Shown: in pieces, positions 7,308 through 15,931 of the stretch
How the letters are laid out: every line of letters starts with the position of its first letter
Numbering within the stretch: position 1 is the first letter of the stretch
From: Burkholderiales bacterium
Lineage (GTDB): Bacteria; Pseudomonadota; Gammaproteobacteria; Burkholderiales; Burkholderiaceae_C
Assembly (NCBI GenBank): GCA_016703325.1
Contig: JADJCH010000013.1
Coordinates: 41,475-105,474 of the forward strand
Direction of reading: 5' to 3'
DNA: 64,000 nucleotides
Made by a program: the position numbers and the translations under genes
The notes under the pieces: generated by a model
Database searches by the model: none
Seen by the model: only the letters and a program-made list of their open reading frames with translations
What the model was told of the DNA's origin: nothing

Positions 7308-10300
7308 ATGGACCACAACAGCAGCAGCAACTTCGCCTTCCTCCAGGCCGAATGGAGCACAGTGTTCGAGGCCGCACACCGGGCCGAGAGCGCCGTCTAC
7401 AGCGACGCCCGCGTTTCATGCTTCTACGCCCGCCGGGCCCTGGAGCTGGCGGTGGACTGGTTGTTCAAGCACGACGGCGCCTTCAAGCTGCCGTACCAGG
7501 ACAACCTGAGCGCCCTGATTCACGAGCCGTCGTTCCGCCAGGGCGTGGGCGATGCGCTGTTCACCAAGGCCCGGCTCATCAAGGACCTGGGCAATCTGGC
7601 GGTGCACAGCACCCGGAAGGTCGCGCCCAGCGATGCCCTGAGCGCCAATCGAGAGCTGTTCCACTTCTGCTACTGGCTGGCCCGCACCTACGGCCGGGGG
7701 CAGCGACCTGCGCCGGGGCTGAGCTTCCAGAGTGGCTTGGTACCACCCGCACCCGGAGCCGCTCAGCCGTCGCAGACCGCTGAGCAGCTGCAAGAGCTCA
7801 GTGCCCAGCTCCAAGAGAAGGACCAGAAGCTCTCCGAAGTGCTGTCCAGCCGCACAGCGCTGGATGCGGAGCTGCAGGCACTGCGCGCCGAAGTGGCTGC
7901 CGCGAAGAAGGCCAACAGCGCCGTCCCTGACACCCACGACTACTCCGAAGCCGAAACCCGCAAGGCCTTCATCGACCTGCTGCTGCGCGAGGCCGGCTGG
8001 TCGCTGAACCCGGCGAAGAACTTCGAGGTCGAGGTTCAGGGCATGCCCAACAACGAGGGCAAGGGCTTCGTCGATTACGTGCTGTGGGGCGACGACGGCA
8101 AGCCGCTGATGCTGGTGGAGGCCAAGCGCACCACCAAGAGCGCCCTGGTGGGCCAGCAGCAGGCCAAGCTCTACGCCGATGGCCTGGAAGCGCAGTTCGG
8201 CCAGCGCCCGGTCATCTTCTGCTCCAACGGCTACGAGCACTGGATGTGGGACGACCTGGCCCACCCGCCGCGGCCGGTGCAGGGCTTCTACAAGAAGGAC
8301 GAACTGCTGCTGCTGATGCAGCGCCGCGGCTCACGCAAGCCGCTGGCGGAGGCCGTCATCAACGGCCACATCGTCGAGCGCTACTACCAGACCCGCGCGG
8401 TGCGTCGGGTGGGCGCAGCCTTCGAGGTGGACCACCAGCGCAAGGCCCTGCTGGTAATGGCCACCGGCAGCGGCAAGACCCGCACCGTCATCGCCCTGGT
8501 CGACCTGCTGATTCGCTGCAACTGGGCCAAGCGCGTGCTCTTCCTGGCCGACCGGGTGGCGCTGGTGAACCAGGCGGTCAATGCGTTCAAGACGCACCTG
8601 CCCGATTCGGCGCCGGTGAACCTGGTCACCGACAAGGCCACCGAGGGGCGGGTGTTCGTGAGCACCTACCCGACGATGATGGGCCTCATCGACGAGGACT
8701 TCGACTTCGCTCAGTCCACGCCAGGGCGTGCGATGGGTGGTGCGGCGCGGCGTGCCCTGAGCGGAGCCGAAGGGCGCCGCTTCGGTGTGGGCCACTTCGA
8801 CCTCATCGTCATTGACGAGGCGCACCGCTCGGTCTACCAGAAGTACGGCGCCATCTTTCGCTACTTCGACAGCCTGCTGGTGGGCCTGACGGCCACGCCC
8901 AAGGACGAGGTGGACCACAACACCTACGGCCTGTTCGAGCTGGAAGATGGCGTGCCCACCGACGCCTACGACCTGGACCAGGCCGTGGCCGACAAGCACC
9001 TGGTGCCGCCGGTGGCCATCTCGGTGCCGCTGAAATTCCAGCGCGAGGGCATCAAGTACGCCGAGCTCAGCGACGAGGACAAGGCCGCCTGGGACGAGCT
9101 GGACTGGAACGAGGACGGCAGCACCCCCGACGAGGTGAGCGCCGACGAGGTCAACAAGTGGCTCTTCAACCTCGACACCGTCGACAAGGTGCTCGAGGTG
9201 CTGATGACCCAGGGCCAGCGCGTGGCTGGCGGCGACCGCCTGGGCAAGACCATCGTCTTCGCCAAGAACAACGACCACGCGGTCTTCATCGAGCAGCGCT
9301 TCAACGCCAATTACCCGGAGTTCAAGGGCCACTTCGCGCGCGTGGTGACCTACAAGACCGAATACGCCCAGAGCCTCATCGACGACTTCTCCAAGAAGGA
9401 GAAGATGCCGCACATCGCCATCTCCGTGGACATGCTCGACACCGGCGTCGACGTGCCCGAGGTGGTGAACCTGGTCTTTTTCAAGCTGGTGCGCTCCAAG
9501 ACCAAGTTCTGGCAGATGCTGGGGCGCGGCACGCGGCTGTGCCCGGACCTGTTCGCACCGGGCGAGCCCAAGCAGAACTTCTTCGTCTTCGACTTCTGCC
9601 AGAACCTGGAGTACTTCAGCCAGAACCCGGCGGGTGGCGAGGGCGCAACGGCAGAGTCTCTGACGACGCGGCTGTTCAAAGCGCGGCTGGACCTCATCGG
9701 CGAGCTGGACACGAAGCTGAAGCTGGGTGGTGCGGTGCAGGAAGCGCCGCCGGCGTATGGCGGGCATCCGACGCTGGCCGAACTGCGCGAGGGCACGGCA
9801 GCCCTGCTGCACGAACGCGTGGCCCACATGAACGTGGACAACTTCGTCGTCCGGCCGCAGCGGCAGTTCGTCGAGCGCTACGCCAAGGCCGAGGCCTGGC
9901 AAGCCCTGGCTGCCGATGACCACGAGGTTCTGGCCCAGCGCATCGCCGGCCTGCCGTCGCAGCTCAGCGACGAGGACGAAGAGGCCAAGCGCTTCGACAT
10001 GCTGGTGCTGCGGGCGCAGTTGTCCATGCTGCAAGCCCGGCCGGACTTCGCCACCCTGCGCCAGAAGATTCAGACCATCGCCAGCAAGCTCGAGGACGAA
10101 ATGGCCATCCCGACCATCAAGGCCGAGGCCCTGCTGATTCAGGCCGTGGCCAGCGACGAGTGGTGGGAAGACGTCACCGTGCCCATGCTGGAGACAGCGC
10201 GCAAGCGATTGCGCGCGCTGGTCAAGCTGCTGCCCAAGGGCGAGAAGAAGGTCGTCTACACCGACTTCGAGGACGAGGTGGGCGATGGCACCGTCATCGA

Positions 10301-10787
10301 CCTGCCGCAGGTGACGGCCGGCCTGAACATGGCCAAGTTCAAGGACAAGGCGCGGGCCTTTCTGCGCGAACACGAGTCGCACCTGGCGCTGCAGCGCCTG
10401 CGCCGGAACCAGGCGTTGACGCCGACCGACCTGGACGAACTGGAAAACATGCTGCGCCAGGCCGGCGCCACCGACCCACTGCTGGTGGAGGCCAAGTCGC
10501 AGGGGCTGGGCCTGTTCATCCGCTCGCTGGTGGGCCTGGAGCGTGACGCTGCGATGCAGGCCTTCAGCGAACTGCTGCAGGGCGGCAAGGCGACGCCCGA
10601 GCAAATCGAGTTCCTGGAGCTGGTCATCGACGAACTGACCCAGAACGGCGTGATGCCGCCTGAGCGCCTGTTCGAATCACCGTTCACCGACGTCAGCGCC
10701 AAAGGCCCACTGGGCGTTTTCCCGCCGAAGAAGGTGACGCAGATCGTGTCGGTGCTCAACGAAATCCAGACGCGAGCGGCAGCGTGA
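7308..10787 (+). CDS. hsdR: Type I restriction endonuclease subunit HsdR
   Basis: The 1159-residue motor and nuclease subunit cleaves unmodified DNA after ATP-driven translocation. It starts with a DUF4145-like helical domain (residues 1-130) and a coiled coil (about 155-205). A PD-(D/E)xK nuclease follows with FVDYVLWGDDG and VEAK near 270, then two helicase domains with Walker A ATGSGKT near 385 and DEAH near 502. The motif VI region contains QMLGRGTRLCPD. The C-terminal region is helical. A short palindromic repeat is inserted in frame just before the DEAH box (residues about 481-490). The organisation hsdM-hsdS-(four genes)-hsdR on one strand suggests one operon. Confidence 0.95.
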   Translation: MDHNSSSNFAFLQAEWSTVFEAAHRAESAVYSDARVSCFYARRALELAVDWLFKHDGAFKLPYQDNLSALIHEPSFRQGVGDALFTKARLIKDLGNLAVHSTRKVAPSDALSANRELFHFCYWLARTYGRGQRPAPGLSFQSGLVPPAPGAAQPSQTAEQLQELSAQLQEKDQKLSEVLSSRTALDAELQALRAEVAAAKKANSAVPDTHDYSEAETRKAFIDLLLREAGWSLNPAKNFEVEVQGMPNNEGKGFVDYVLWGDDGKPLMLVEAKRTTKSALVGQQQAKLYADGLEAQFGQRPVIFCSNGYEHWMWDDLAHPPRPVQGFYKKDELLLLMQRRGSRKPLAEAVINGHIVERYYQTRAVRRVGAAFEVDHQRKALLVMATGSGKTRTVIALVDLLIRCNWAKRVLFLADRVALVNQAVNAFKTHLPDSAPVNLVTDKATEGRVFVSTYPTMMGLIDEDFDFAQSTPGRAMGGAARRALSGAEGRRFGVGHFDLIVIDEAHRSVYQKYGAIFRYFDSLLVGLTATPKDEVDHNTYGLFELEDGVPTDAYDLDQAVADKHLVPPVAISVPLKFQREGIKYAELSDEDKAAWDELDWNEDGSTPDEVSADEVNKWLFNLDTVDKVLEVLMTQGQRVAGGDRLGKTIVFAKNNDHAVFIEQRFNANYPEFKGHFARVVTYKTEYAQSLIDDFSKKEKMPHIAISVDMLDTGVDVPEVVNLVFFKLVRSKTKFWQMLGRGTRLCPDLFAPGEPKQNFFVFDFCQNLEYFSQNPAGGEGATAESLTTRLFKARLDLIGELDTKLKLGGAVQEAPPAYGGHPTLAELREGTAALLHERVAHMNVDNFVVRPQRQFVERYAKAEAWQALAADDHEVLAQRIAGLPSQLSDEDEEAKRFDMLVLRAQLSMLQARPDFATLRQKIQTIASKLEDEMAIPTIKAEALLIQAVASDEWWEDVTVPMLETARKRLRALVKLLPKGEKKVVYTDFEDEVGDGTVIDLPQVTAGLNMAKFKDKARAFLREHESHLALQRLRRNQALTPTDLDELENMLRQAGATDPLLVEAKSQGLGLFIRSLVGLERDAAMQAFSELLQGGKATPEQIEFLELVIDELTQNGVMPPERLFESPFTDVSAKGPLGVFPPKKVTQIVSVLNEIQTRAAA
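8750..8778 (+). repeat. Palindromic repeat element inside hsdR
   Basis: The imperfect inverted repeat GCCCT-(GAGCGGAGCCGA)-AGGGC lies within coding sequence and adds the peptide ALSGAEGRR to HsdR. The family of short dispersed palindromes with a CCTGAGC...GAAGGG pattern occurs in many proteobacterial genomes, both between and inside genes. The insertion is in frame and between helicase motifs I and II. The class is recognised from memory of such repeats, not from a search. Confidence 0.5.
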
Positions 10788-10796
10788 GCCGCCAGC

Positions 10797-10913
10797 TCAC
10801 TCACCGCAGAGTGCGTTGTCGATTGCCCGCTGTATCCATGGAGATGGAATACCCAGGCCGCGGCGGCCGGATGTCAATCCGCCGATGTTGAGCCGAACTT
10901 CATCCTCGCTCAT
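10797..10913 (-). CDS. Possible 38-residue protein or gene remnant
   Basis: A short minus-strand frame converges on the end of hsdR. It begins MSEDEVRLNIGGLTSGRRG and ends ALCGE. The sequence looks protein-like in composition but no family is recognised. It could be the C-terminal remnant of a longer gene. The rest of the 10,800-11,056 interval shows only short dyads and no other gene. Confidence 0.25.
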   Translation of the reverse strand: MSEDEVRLNIGGLTSGRRGLGIPSPWIQRAIDNALCGE

Positions 10914-11056
10914 CAAGATGCCCTGAACCGGAAGGGCAGGGCTGGACGGAGAGATGGGCCCCACTCGCACTCGAGAGATGAGCAGCCACCCATGGGTGGC
11001 CCATGAAATGAGGCCTCGGCAAGAGAGGCCGAAAAAGGCGGCCGACAATTCACCCC

Positions 11057-11479
11057 ATGCTGCAACTCCAGTCCATCCACCACGTCGCGATCATCGGCTC
11101 GGACTACCCGACCTCGCGGGCCTTCTACGTGAACCTGCTGGGCCTGCGGGTGGTGGCCGAGCACTACCGAGCCGAGCGCGACTCCTGGAAGCTGGACCTG
11201 GCGCTGCCTTCGGGTGAGCAGATCGAGCTGTTCTCCTTCCCTGCCGCGCCGCCGCGGCCCACGCGGCCGGAGGCCCAGGGCCTGCGCCACCTGGCCTTCG
11301 CGGTGGCCGACGTGGCGGGCAGCAAGGCCTGGCTGGAGGCACAGGGCGTGGCGGTGGAGCCGATCCGCGTCGACGAATACACCGGGCGGCGCTTCACCTT
11401 CCTGGCCGACCCGGATGGGTTGCCGATCGAGTTGTACGAGCAGCCGCTGCAGGCGACACGCCAGATCTGGCAGAAGTGA
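11057..11479 (+). CDS. VOC-family protein, GloA2/YaeR-like
   Basis: This 140-residue vicinal-oxygen-chelate protein of the glyoxalase I superfamily has two beta-alpha-beta-beta-beta modules. Metal-ligand candidates are His in SIHHVAIIGSDY (N-terminus), Glu in EQIELFSF, His in GLRHLAFAVAD and Glu in PIELYEQ. Length and motifs match the YaeR/GloA2 group, whose substrate is not firmly established. It stands alone, on the same strand as the phospholipase gene that follows by 92 nt. Confidence 0.85.
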   Translation: MLQLQSIHHVAIIGSDYPTSRAFYVNLLGLRVVAEHYRAERDSWKLDLALPSGEQIELFSFPAAPPRPTRPEAQGLRHLAFAVADVAGSKAWLEAQGVAVEPIRVDEYTGRRFTFLADPDGLPIELYEQPLQATRQIWQK

Positions 11480-11571
11480 GACAGACGGCGCAGGCCCCCG
11501 GCCACGGCGTGGGGGTTCGAGCCAGCGCCTCGATACCATGCGGACACGACACCTTCAGCAGGAGCCTGCGC

Positions 11572-14193
11572 ATGGACATGACCTCCCTCCGCACCGAGGC
11601 ACTGCTGCAGCGCACCCGCGCCTTCCGCAGTGATGAACCGGACGATGCCGGCGAGATCTTCCTGGCGGCCCGGGAACTGTCCAGCCGCAACCACAAGGAC
11701 GAGGCCAGGCTGGTCGCCCAGAAACTGGCCCATCTGCAGGCGCTGCCGGCGGCGCAGTCGGTGCTGCTGATCCAGCAGTGGGCGCTGTGGACCTCGCAGA
11801 ACCCGGACACCCCGGACGACAGCAAACACGAAGAAGGGCTGGACATCCTGGAGAAGTGGCTGCCGCCCGGGCTGAAGCTGTCGCAGACGACGGATCCGGA
11901 GACGCTGGGCATTGCCGGCGGCATCTGCAAGCGCATGTGGGGCGTGGACGGACAGCGGCGCACGCTGGAGCGGGCGCTGGCGTACTACGAACGGGGCGCG
12001 CAGGCCGGGGTGGCGGCGGACAACGGCTACACCGCAATCAACGCCGCCTTCCTGCATGACATGGTGGCCGGCGACGCGGCTGCCGTGGGCGAGTTCGGGG
12101 ACATCACGGCAAAGCACCGGGAGCGTGCCGCGCAGCTGCGCCGCCAGGTGCGCGACGAACTCCTGCCGCTGGCCGATCAGCCGGCCCGGGAAGGGGCGCT
12201 GCCTCGGCGCAATCAGGCGTTCTTCTGGGAAACGCTGGCGGAGGCGCACTTCGGCCTGCGCGACTACGCCGGCGCCACCGCCCACCTGGTCACCGCCCAC
12301 GAGGTTCATCCACCGGCGCCCTGGGAGCGGGAGGCCACCGCCCGGCAGTTCGCGGCGCTGGCACGGCTGCATGAGCCGAATGCGCACAGCATCGAGGACT
12401 TCAAGCGCTCTGCCGCCTGGCAGGTGCTGCTGGACGTCTATGGCGGCAATGCCACGGCGGGGGCCGGTTCGCTGTTTGCGGGCAAGCTCGGTCTGTCGCT
12501 GTCGGGCGGCGGGTTCCGGGCCTCGCTGTTCCACATCGGTGTGCTGGCGGCACTCGCCGAACGCGACCTGCTGCGCCATGTGGAGGTGCTGTCCTGCGTG
12601 TCCGGTGGCTCCATCCTGGGCGCGCACTACTACCTGGAGGTGCGCAACCTGCTGCAGAGCAAGTCCGACGACGAGATCACCCGGCAGGACTGGATCGAGC
12701 TGGTCGAGCGCGTGGCGCGGGACTTCCTGGCCGGTGTGCAGAAGAACCTGCGCGTGCGCATCGGCACCAACGTCTGGGCCAATCTGCGCATGCTGTTCCA
12801 GCCGGGCTACACCCCGACCAGCCGCCTGTCGGAGCTGTACGAGGAGCACCTCTTCGCCCGGGTGAAGGACGACGGCGAGCGCCGCCTGCGCGAGCTGCGG
12901 ATCCGCCCGAAGGGCGACGAATCCGTGATGCCGAAGTACGACAACTGGCGCCGCGGCAACAAGGTGCCGATCCTGATCCTCAACGCCACCTCGTTGAACA
13001 CCGGGCACAACTGGCAGTTCACCACCAGCTGGATGGGCGAGCCGCCCTCGGCGATCGAAAGCCAGGTGGACGGCAACTACCGGCTGCGGCGCATGTACAT
13101 CCAGGAGGCCCCGGCCGAGCACCAGGACATCCGCATCGGCGCCGCGGCGGCGGCCTCGGCCTGCGTGCCGGGACTGTTCACGCCGCTGGAGCTGCGCGGG
13201 CTGTACCCGGACATCACCGTGCGCCTGGTGGACGGCGGCGTGCACGACAACCAGGGCATCTTCGGGCTGCTGGACCAGAACTGCAGCGTCATGCTGGTGA
13301 GCGACGCCAGCGGGCAGATGGCCACCGACGACCAGCCCACCGACGGCCCCCTGGGTGTGCTGCTGCGCACCGTCAGCCTGCTGCAGGCGCGGGTGCGGGT
13401 GGCCTGCTTCCGCGAGATCGAGTCGCGCCGCAAGAGCGGCCGCCTGCGCGGCATGCTCTACCTGCACCTCAAGCGCGGCCTGGAGGTGCAGGCGCGCGAC
13501 TGGGAGAACTGCAACAACCGCAAGGAGCTGTCGGAGACGGATCAGGAGAAGGTCGACGCCGCCCTCACCGACTATCGGGTGGTCAAGCGGGTGCAGGCGC
13601 TGCTGTCGGGCATCCGCACCGACCTGGACTCGTTCAGCGACGTCGAGGCCTACGCGCTGATGAGCTCGGGCTGCAACATGCTGCGCGCCTCCATCGACGA
13701 TGCCATCACCGGCTTCTCGACGCACCCGCTCAGGCACGACTGGCATTTCCTGCGCGTGGCCGAGGCGATGCGCGACGAGTCGCGCTCACGCTCGCTGCTC
13801 GAAACCCCGCTGGCGGCCGGCGCGCTGGGCATGTTCCGCATGTTCACACTGTCCCGGCCGTTGAAGGTGCTGGCAGGCGTGTCCGGACTGGCCCTGGCAG
13901 CAGCACTGCTGTACGCCCTGTACCTTTGGCATGGTGAACCCTTCCTGTCCTGGAAGGGCCTGGCGGCGGGGCTGGCCATGGGCCTGGTGTCGGTGGTGGC
14001 CGGCCGGCTGGGGCTGGGCCTGCTGGTCAAGGTGGCGCAGTACCGCAAGACGCTGTTCCAGGTCCTGCTGGGCTGTGCCCTCAGTTCGGCCGGCTGGCTG
14101 CTGCTGGGCCTGCACCTGAAGCTGCTGGACCCGCTGTTCCTGCGCCGCGGCGCCAAGGCTGCGAAAACGCCTGAGGCGCCATCGCCGCGCTGA
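11572..14193 (+). CDS. Patatin-like phospholipase with C-terminal membrane domain
   Basis: This 873-residue protein has an N-terminal helical repeat region (residues 1-290, TPR-like, including a tetrad rich in Ala, Glu and Arg). A patatin lipase domain follows: oxyanion-hole motif GLSLSGGGFRAS near 307, nucleophile elbow CVSGGS near 342 and catalytic Asp in VDGGVHDNQG near 553. After the lipase there are two or three hydrophobic segments (about residues 764-850) that would anchor it in the inner membrane. Substrates are probably membrane phospholipids. The start at 11572 (MDMTSLRTE) is preferred over a frame open 32 codons upstream. Isolated patatins can be lipid-turnover enzymes or defence effectors; no partner is visible here. 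Confidence 0.85.
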   Translation: MDMTSLRTEALLQRTRAFRSDEPDDAGEIFLAARELSSRNHKDEARLVAQKLAHLQALPAAQSVLLIQQWALWTSQNPDTPDDSKHEEGLDILEKWLPPGLKLSQTTDPETLGIAGGICKRMWGVDGQRRTLERALAYYERGAQAGVAADNGYTAINAAFLHDMVAGDAAAVGEFGDITAKHRERAAQLRRQVRDELLPLADQPAREGALPRRNQAFFWETLAEAHFGLRDYAGATAHLVTAHEVHPPAPWEREATARQFAALARLHEPNAHSIEDFKRSAAWQVLLDVYGGNATAGAGSLFAGKLGLSLSGGGFRASLFHIGVLAALAERDLLRHVEVLSCVSGGSILGAHYYLEVRNLLQSKSDDEITRQDWIELVERVARDFLAGVQKNLRVRIGTNVWANLRMLFQPGYTPTSRLSELYEEHLFARVKDDGERRLRELRIRPKGDESVMPKYDNWRRGNKVPILILNATSLNTGHNWQFTTSWMGEPPSAIESQVDGNYRLRRMYIQEAPAEHQDIRIGAAAAASACVPGLFTPLELRGLYPDITVRLVDGGVHDNQGIFGLLDQNCSVMLVSDASGQMATDDQPTDGPLGVLLRTVSLLQARVRVACFREIESRRKSGRLRGMLYLHLKRGLEVQARDWENCNNRKELSETDQEKVDAALTDYRVVKRVQALLSGIRTDLDSFSDVEAYALMSSGCNMLRASIDDAITGFSTHPLRHDWHFLRVAEAMRDESRSRSLLETPLAAGALGMFRMFTLSRPLKVLAGVSGLALAAALLYALYLWHGEPFLSWKGLAAGLAMGLVSVVAGRLGLGLLVKVAQYRKTLFQVLLGCALSSAGWLLLGLHLKLLDPLFLRRGAKAAKTPEAPSPR

Positions 14194-14207
14194 TGCCCTG
14201 GGGGATC

Positions 14208-14983
14208 TCAGATCCCCATCCACGCCCCCAGCCCGCGCGCCAGCAGGCTGTCGAACTTCACCCTGCCATCCATCGCCACCAGGCAGATGCACTCCTGCTC
14301 CGGGGTGACGAAGGGCTGGTGGTGGATGCTGGCGTCGGCGTCGTCCAGATCGCCGGCGCGCCAGACGGCGCGGCCGTCGTCGAAGGCGCCCCAGAGCACC
14401 TGCGTCAGTTCACGGCCGCGGTGGGTGTGCGCGGCCAGCTCCTTGCCGGCGGCCATGCGCAGCAGGAAGGCGTTGGCGTCGGGCTGGCCCGGCACCTGCA
14501 GCCGGGCCCAGCGCATGCCGGGACCGACGGATTTCCAGCCGGTGACCTGGCAGCCCTCCAGGCTGCGCGGCCAGCGCAGGCCACTGGGGGTGTCCAGCTC
14601 TGGCGCATCGGGCGCAGTGCGGCGCTGCCGCGGGCGTTGCGGGAGCGGTCCGCAGCGCGGGCGATGGCCTGGCCGGCCAGGGCCTGCGTAAGCGCCGCCC
14701 CGGCGTCGATGCGCGCCAGCGTGCGGCTGAAGGCGCCCACGTCCAGGTCCACCGGCTCGATGGACTCCAGCAGGGCGCCGCCTGCATCTTCCAGCGCCGC
14801 CAGGGCGCGGCGGCAGTGGGCGCAGGTTTCCAGATGCGCCCCCACCACCAGGGCGGCGGCCGGGTCGAGGCTGCCTGCCGCGTAGGCCAGCAGCAGGTCG
14901 TCGGCCACATGGCGGCCGGCGGTGGACAGGGAGGGCGTGCCGGTGACTGCTTCCATGGCATCACTCACTACAGGATCGTTCAT
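14208..14983 (-). pseudogene. chrR: ChrR-type zinc anti-sigma factor, frameshifted between its two domains
   Basis: The N-terminal anti-sigma domain is intact (start ATG 14983, overlapping the sigma-factor stop as ATGA) and carries the zinc motif HLETCAHC. The cupin-like C-terminal domain (HTHRGRELTQVLWGAF) is also intact but in another frame. The break lies in the C-rich stretch near 14609-14614: one base is missing, or two are extra, relative to an uninterrupted reading. In Rhodobacter sphaeroides ChrR the first domain binds sigma-E and the cupin domain is needed for the singlet-oxygen response. As written, the product would be a truncated, sigma-binding protein with an altered tail. A sequencing error is also possible. 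Confidence 0.82.
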
Positions 14984-15666
14984 GGGACAAGGTGGCCGAG
15001 CTGGCGGCGCAGGTGGCCCACCGCCAGGCGGATGCGGGACTTGACGGTGCCCAACGGGATCGCCAGCGCCTCGGCGATGGCGGCATGCGGCTGCTCCTCG
15101 AAAAAGGACAGCCGCAGGATCTCGCGCTGCTCCTGCGGCAGCCCGGCCAGCGCAGCGTGGAGGTCGCGCTCACTGCGGGCGCGGGCCAGCTGTTCGTCCG
15201 GTGCTGGGCTGTCGTCGGCGGTCTCATCCGCCGGGTTGGGGCGGTCGTCATCTGCTGCTTCGGCTGCGAAGTGGTCGGAACCCGCACCCGTGCCGCCGTA
15301 ACCGCCCGCTTCCAGCGCACCGGCCGGGCCGCCCGCGGCGCGGCGCAGCTGGTCGATGCGCAGGTTGCGGGCGATGGTGAACACCCAGGTGGAGGCACGG
15401 GCGCGGGCGGGATCGAAACTGGCCGCCTTGCGCCAGACCTGCACCAGGGCTTCCTGGGCGAGCTCTTCGGCTGCCGCTGGCGGCAGGCCCCCACGCATCA
15501 GGTAGGCCTTGATGCGCGGTGCAAAGTGGCGGAACAGGCCGGCAAAGGCCACACGGTCGCCGCGTTCGGCAACCGCGCCGATCAGCTCGGCCAGGTCGTC
15601 CGGCGGCGTCAGGGGTCGCGGCGCCTGGGCGCTCGGCAGGTGGGGTGGGTCGGCAGGTGTCGTCAT
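14980..15666 (-). CDS. rpoE: ECF RNA polymerase sigma factor of the RpoE/ChrR (ECF11-like) group
   Basis: This is a 228-residue extracytoplasmic-function sigma factor. Region 2 includes GLFRHFAPRIKAYLMRGG and ASTWVFTIARNLRIDQLRRA; region 4 includes LPQEQREILRLSFFEEQPHA and IPLGTVKSRIRLA, the recognition helix. The linker is unusually long and acidic (about residues 130-165). The ATG at 15666 is chosen because a matching sigma-E promoter ends near 15770, leaving a leader of roughly 95 nt. It overlaps chrR. By analogy with Rhodobacter it should direct the singlet-oxygen response and control the divergent lipid genes. Confidence 0.9.
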   Translation of the reverse strand: MTTPADPPHLPSAQAPRPLTPPDDLAELIGAVAERGDRVAFAGLFRHFAPRIKAYLMRGGLPPAAAEELAQEALVQVWRKAASFDPARARASTWVFTIARNLRIDQLRRAAGGPAGALEAGGYGGTGAGSDHFAAEAADDDRPNPADETADDSPAPDEQLARARSERDLHAALAGLPQEQREILRLSFFEEQPHAAIAEALAIPLGTVKSRIRLAVGHLRRQLGHLVP

Positions 15667-15769
15667 GGGCGCCAGGTGGCTGCGCCATTGTCGAACGGGT
15701 CGGCCTTCCCCGCCCGGCCGCAGGGGCTCCGGTGGGGGCAAGGAAGGCAGGAGCGGGCTGTCCATGCCC

Positions 15770-15799
15770 CTTCTACGCAGCCGGTGCCGATTCGGATCA
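15770..15799 (-). promoter_or_regulatory. Autoregulatory RpoE-type promoter of rpoE-chrR
   Basis: On the minus strand TGATCC (15799-15794) and TAGAAG (15775-15770) are separated by exactly 18 nt. The established consensus for RpoE of the ChrR type is TGATCC, about 18 nt, then a TAAGA-like -10 element. It faces the sigma gene. The same structure occurs in the other direction at 15876-15905. Confidence 0.72.
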
Positions 15800-15875
15800 C
15801 AGCGCCGGCTCGGATCACGGTGCCGGCCGCCCGGGCCCCGCGGGTTACCCCGGACCCCTTGCCCGACGATCCGAG

Positions 15876-15905
15876 TGATCCAGCGCCGTGACGGGCCCGT
15901 ACAAG
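15876..15905 (+). promoter_or_regulatory. RpoE-type promoter of the amine oxidase-DUF1365-Cfa operon
   Basis: TGATCC (15876-15881), an 18-nt spacer and TACAAG (15900-15905) precede the amine oxidase start codon at 15932 by 26 nt. It matches the -35 and spacing of the RpoE/ChrR consensus and mirrors the promoter of the sigma gene. Confidence 0.72.
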
Positions 15906-15931
15906 CCCGAAACATCTGCCCGGAGCCGCCC

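Noticed and set aside
10983..11034. Hairpins CCACCCATGGGTGG and GGCCTC...GAGGCC near 11 kb as a terminator
   Set aside because: No U-run follows on the strand of hsdR, and no gene on the other strand clearly needs one.
15794..15817. Second minus-strand TGATCC (15817-15812) as another sigma-E promoter
   Set aside because: At an 18-nt spacing the -10 position reads GAATCG, unlike the TA(C/G)AAG of the two good sites.
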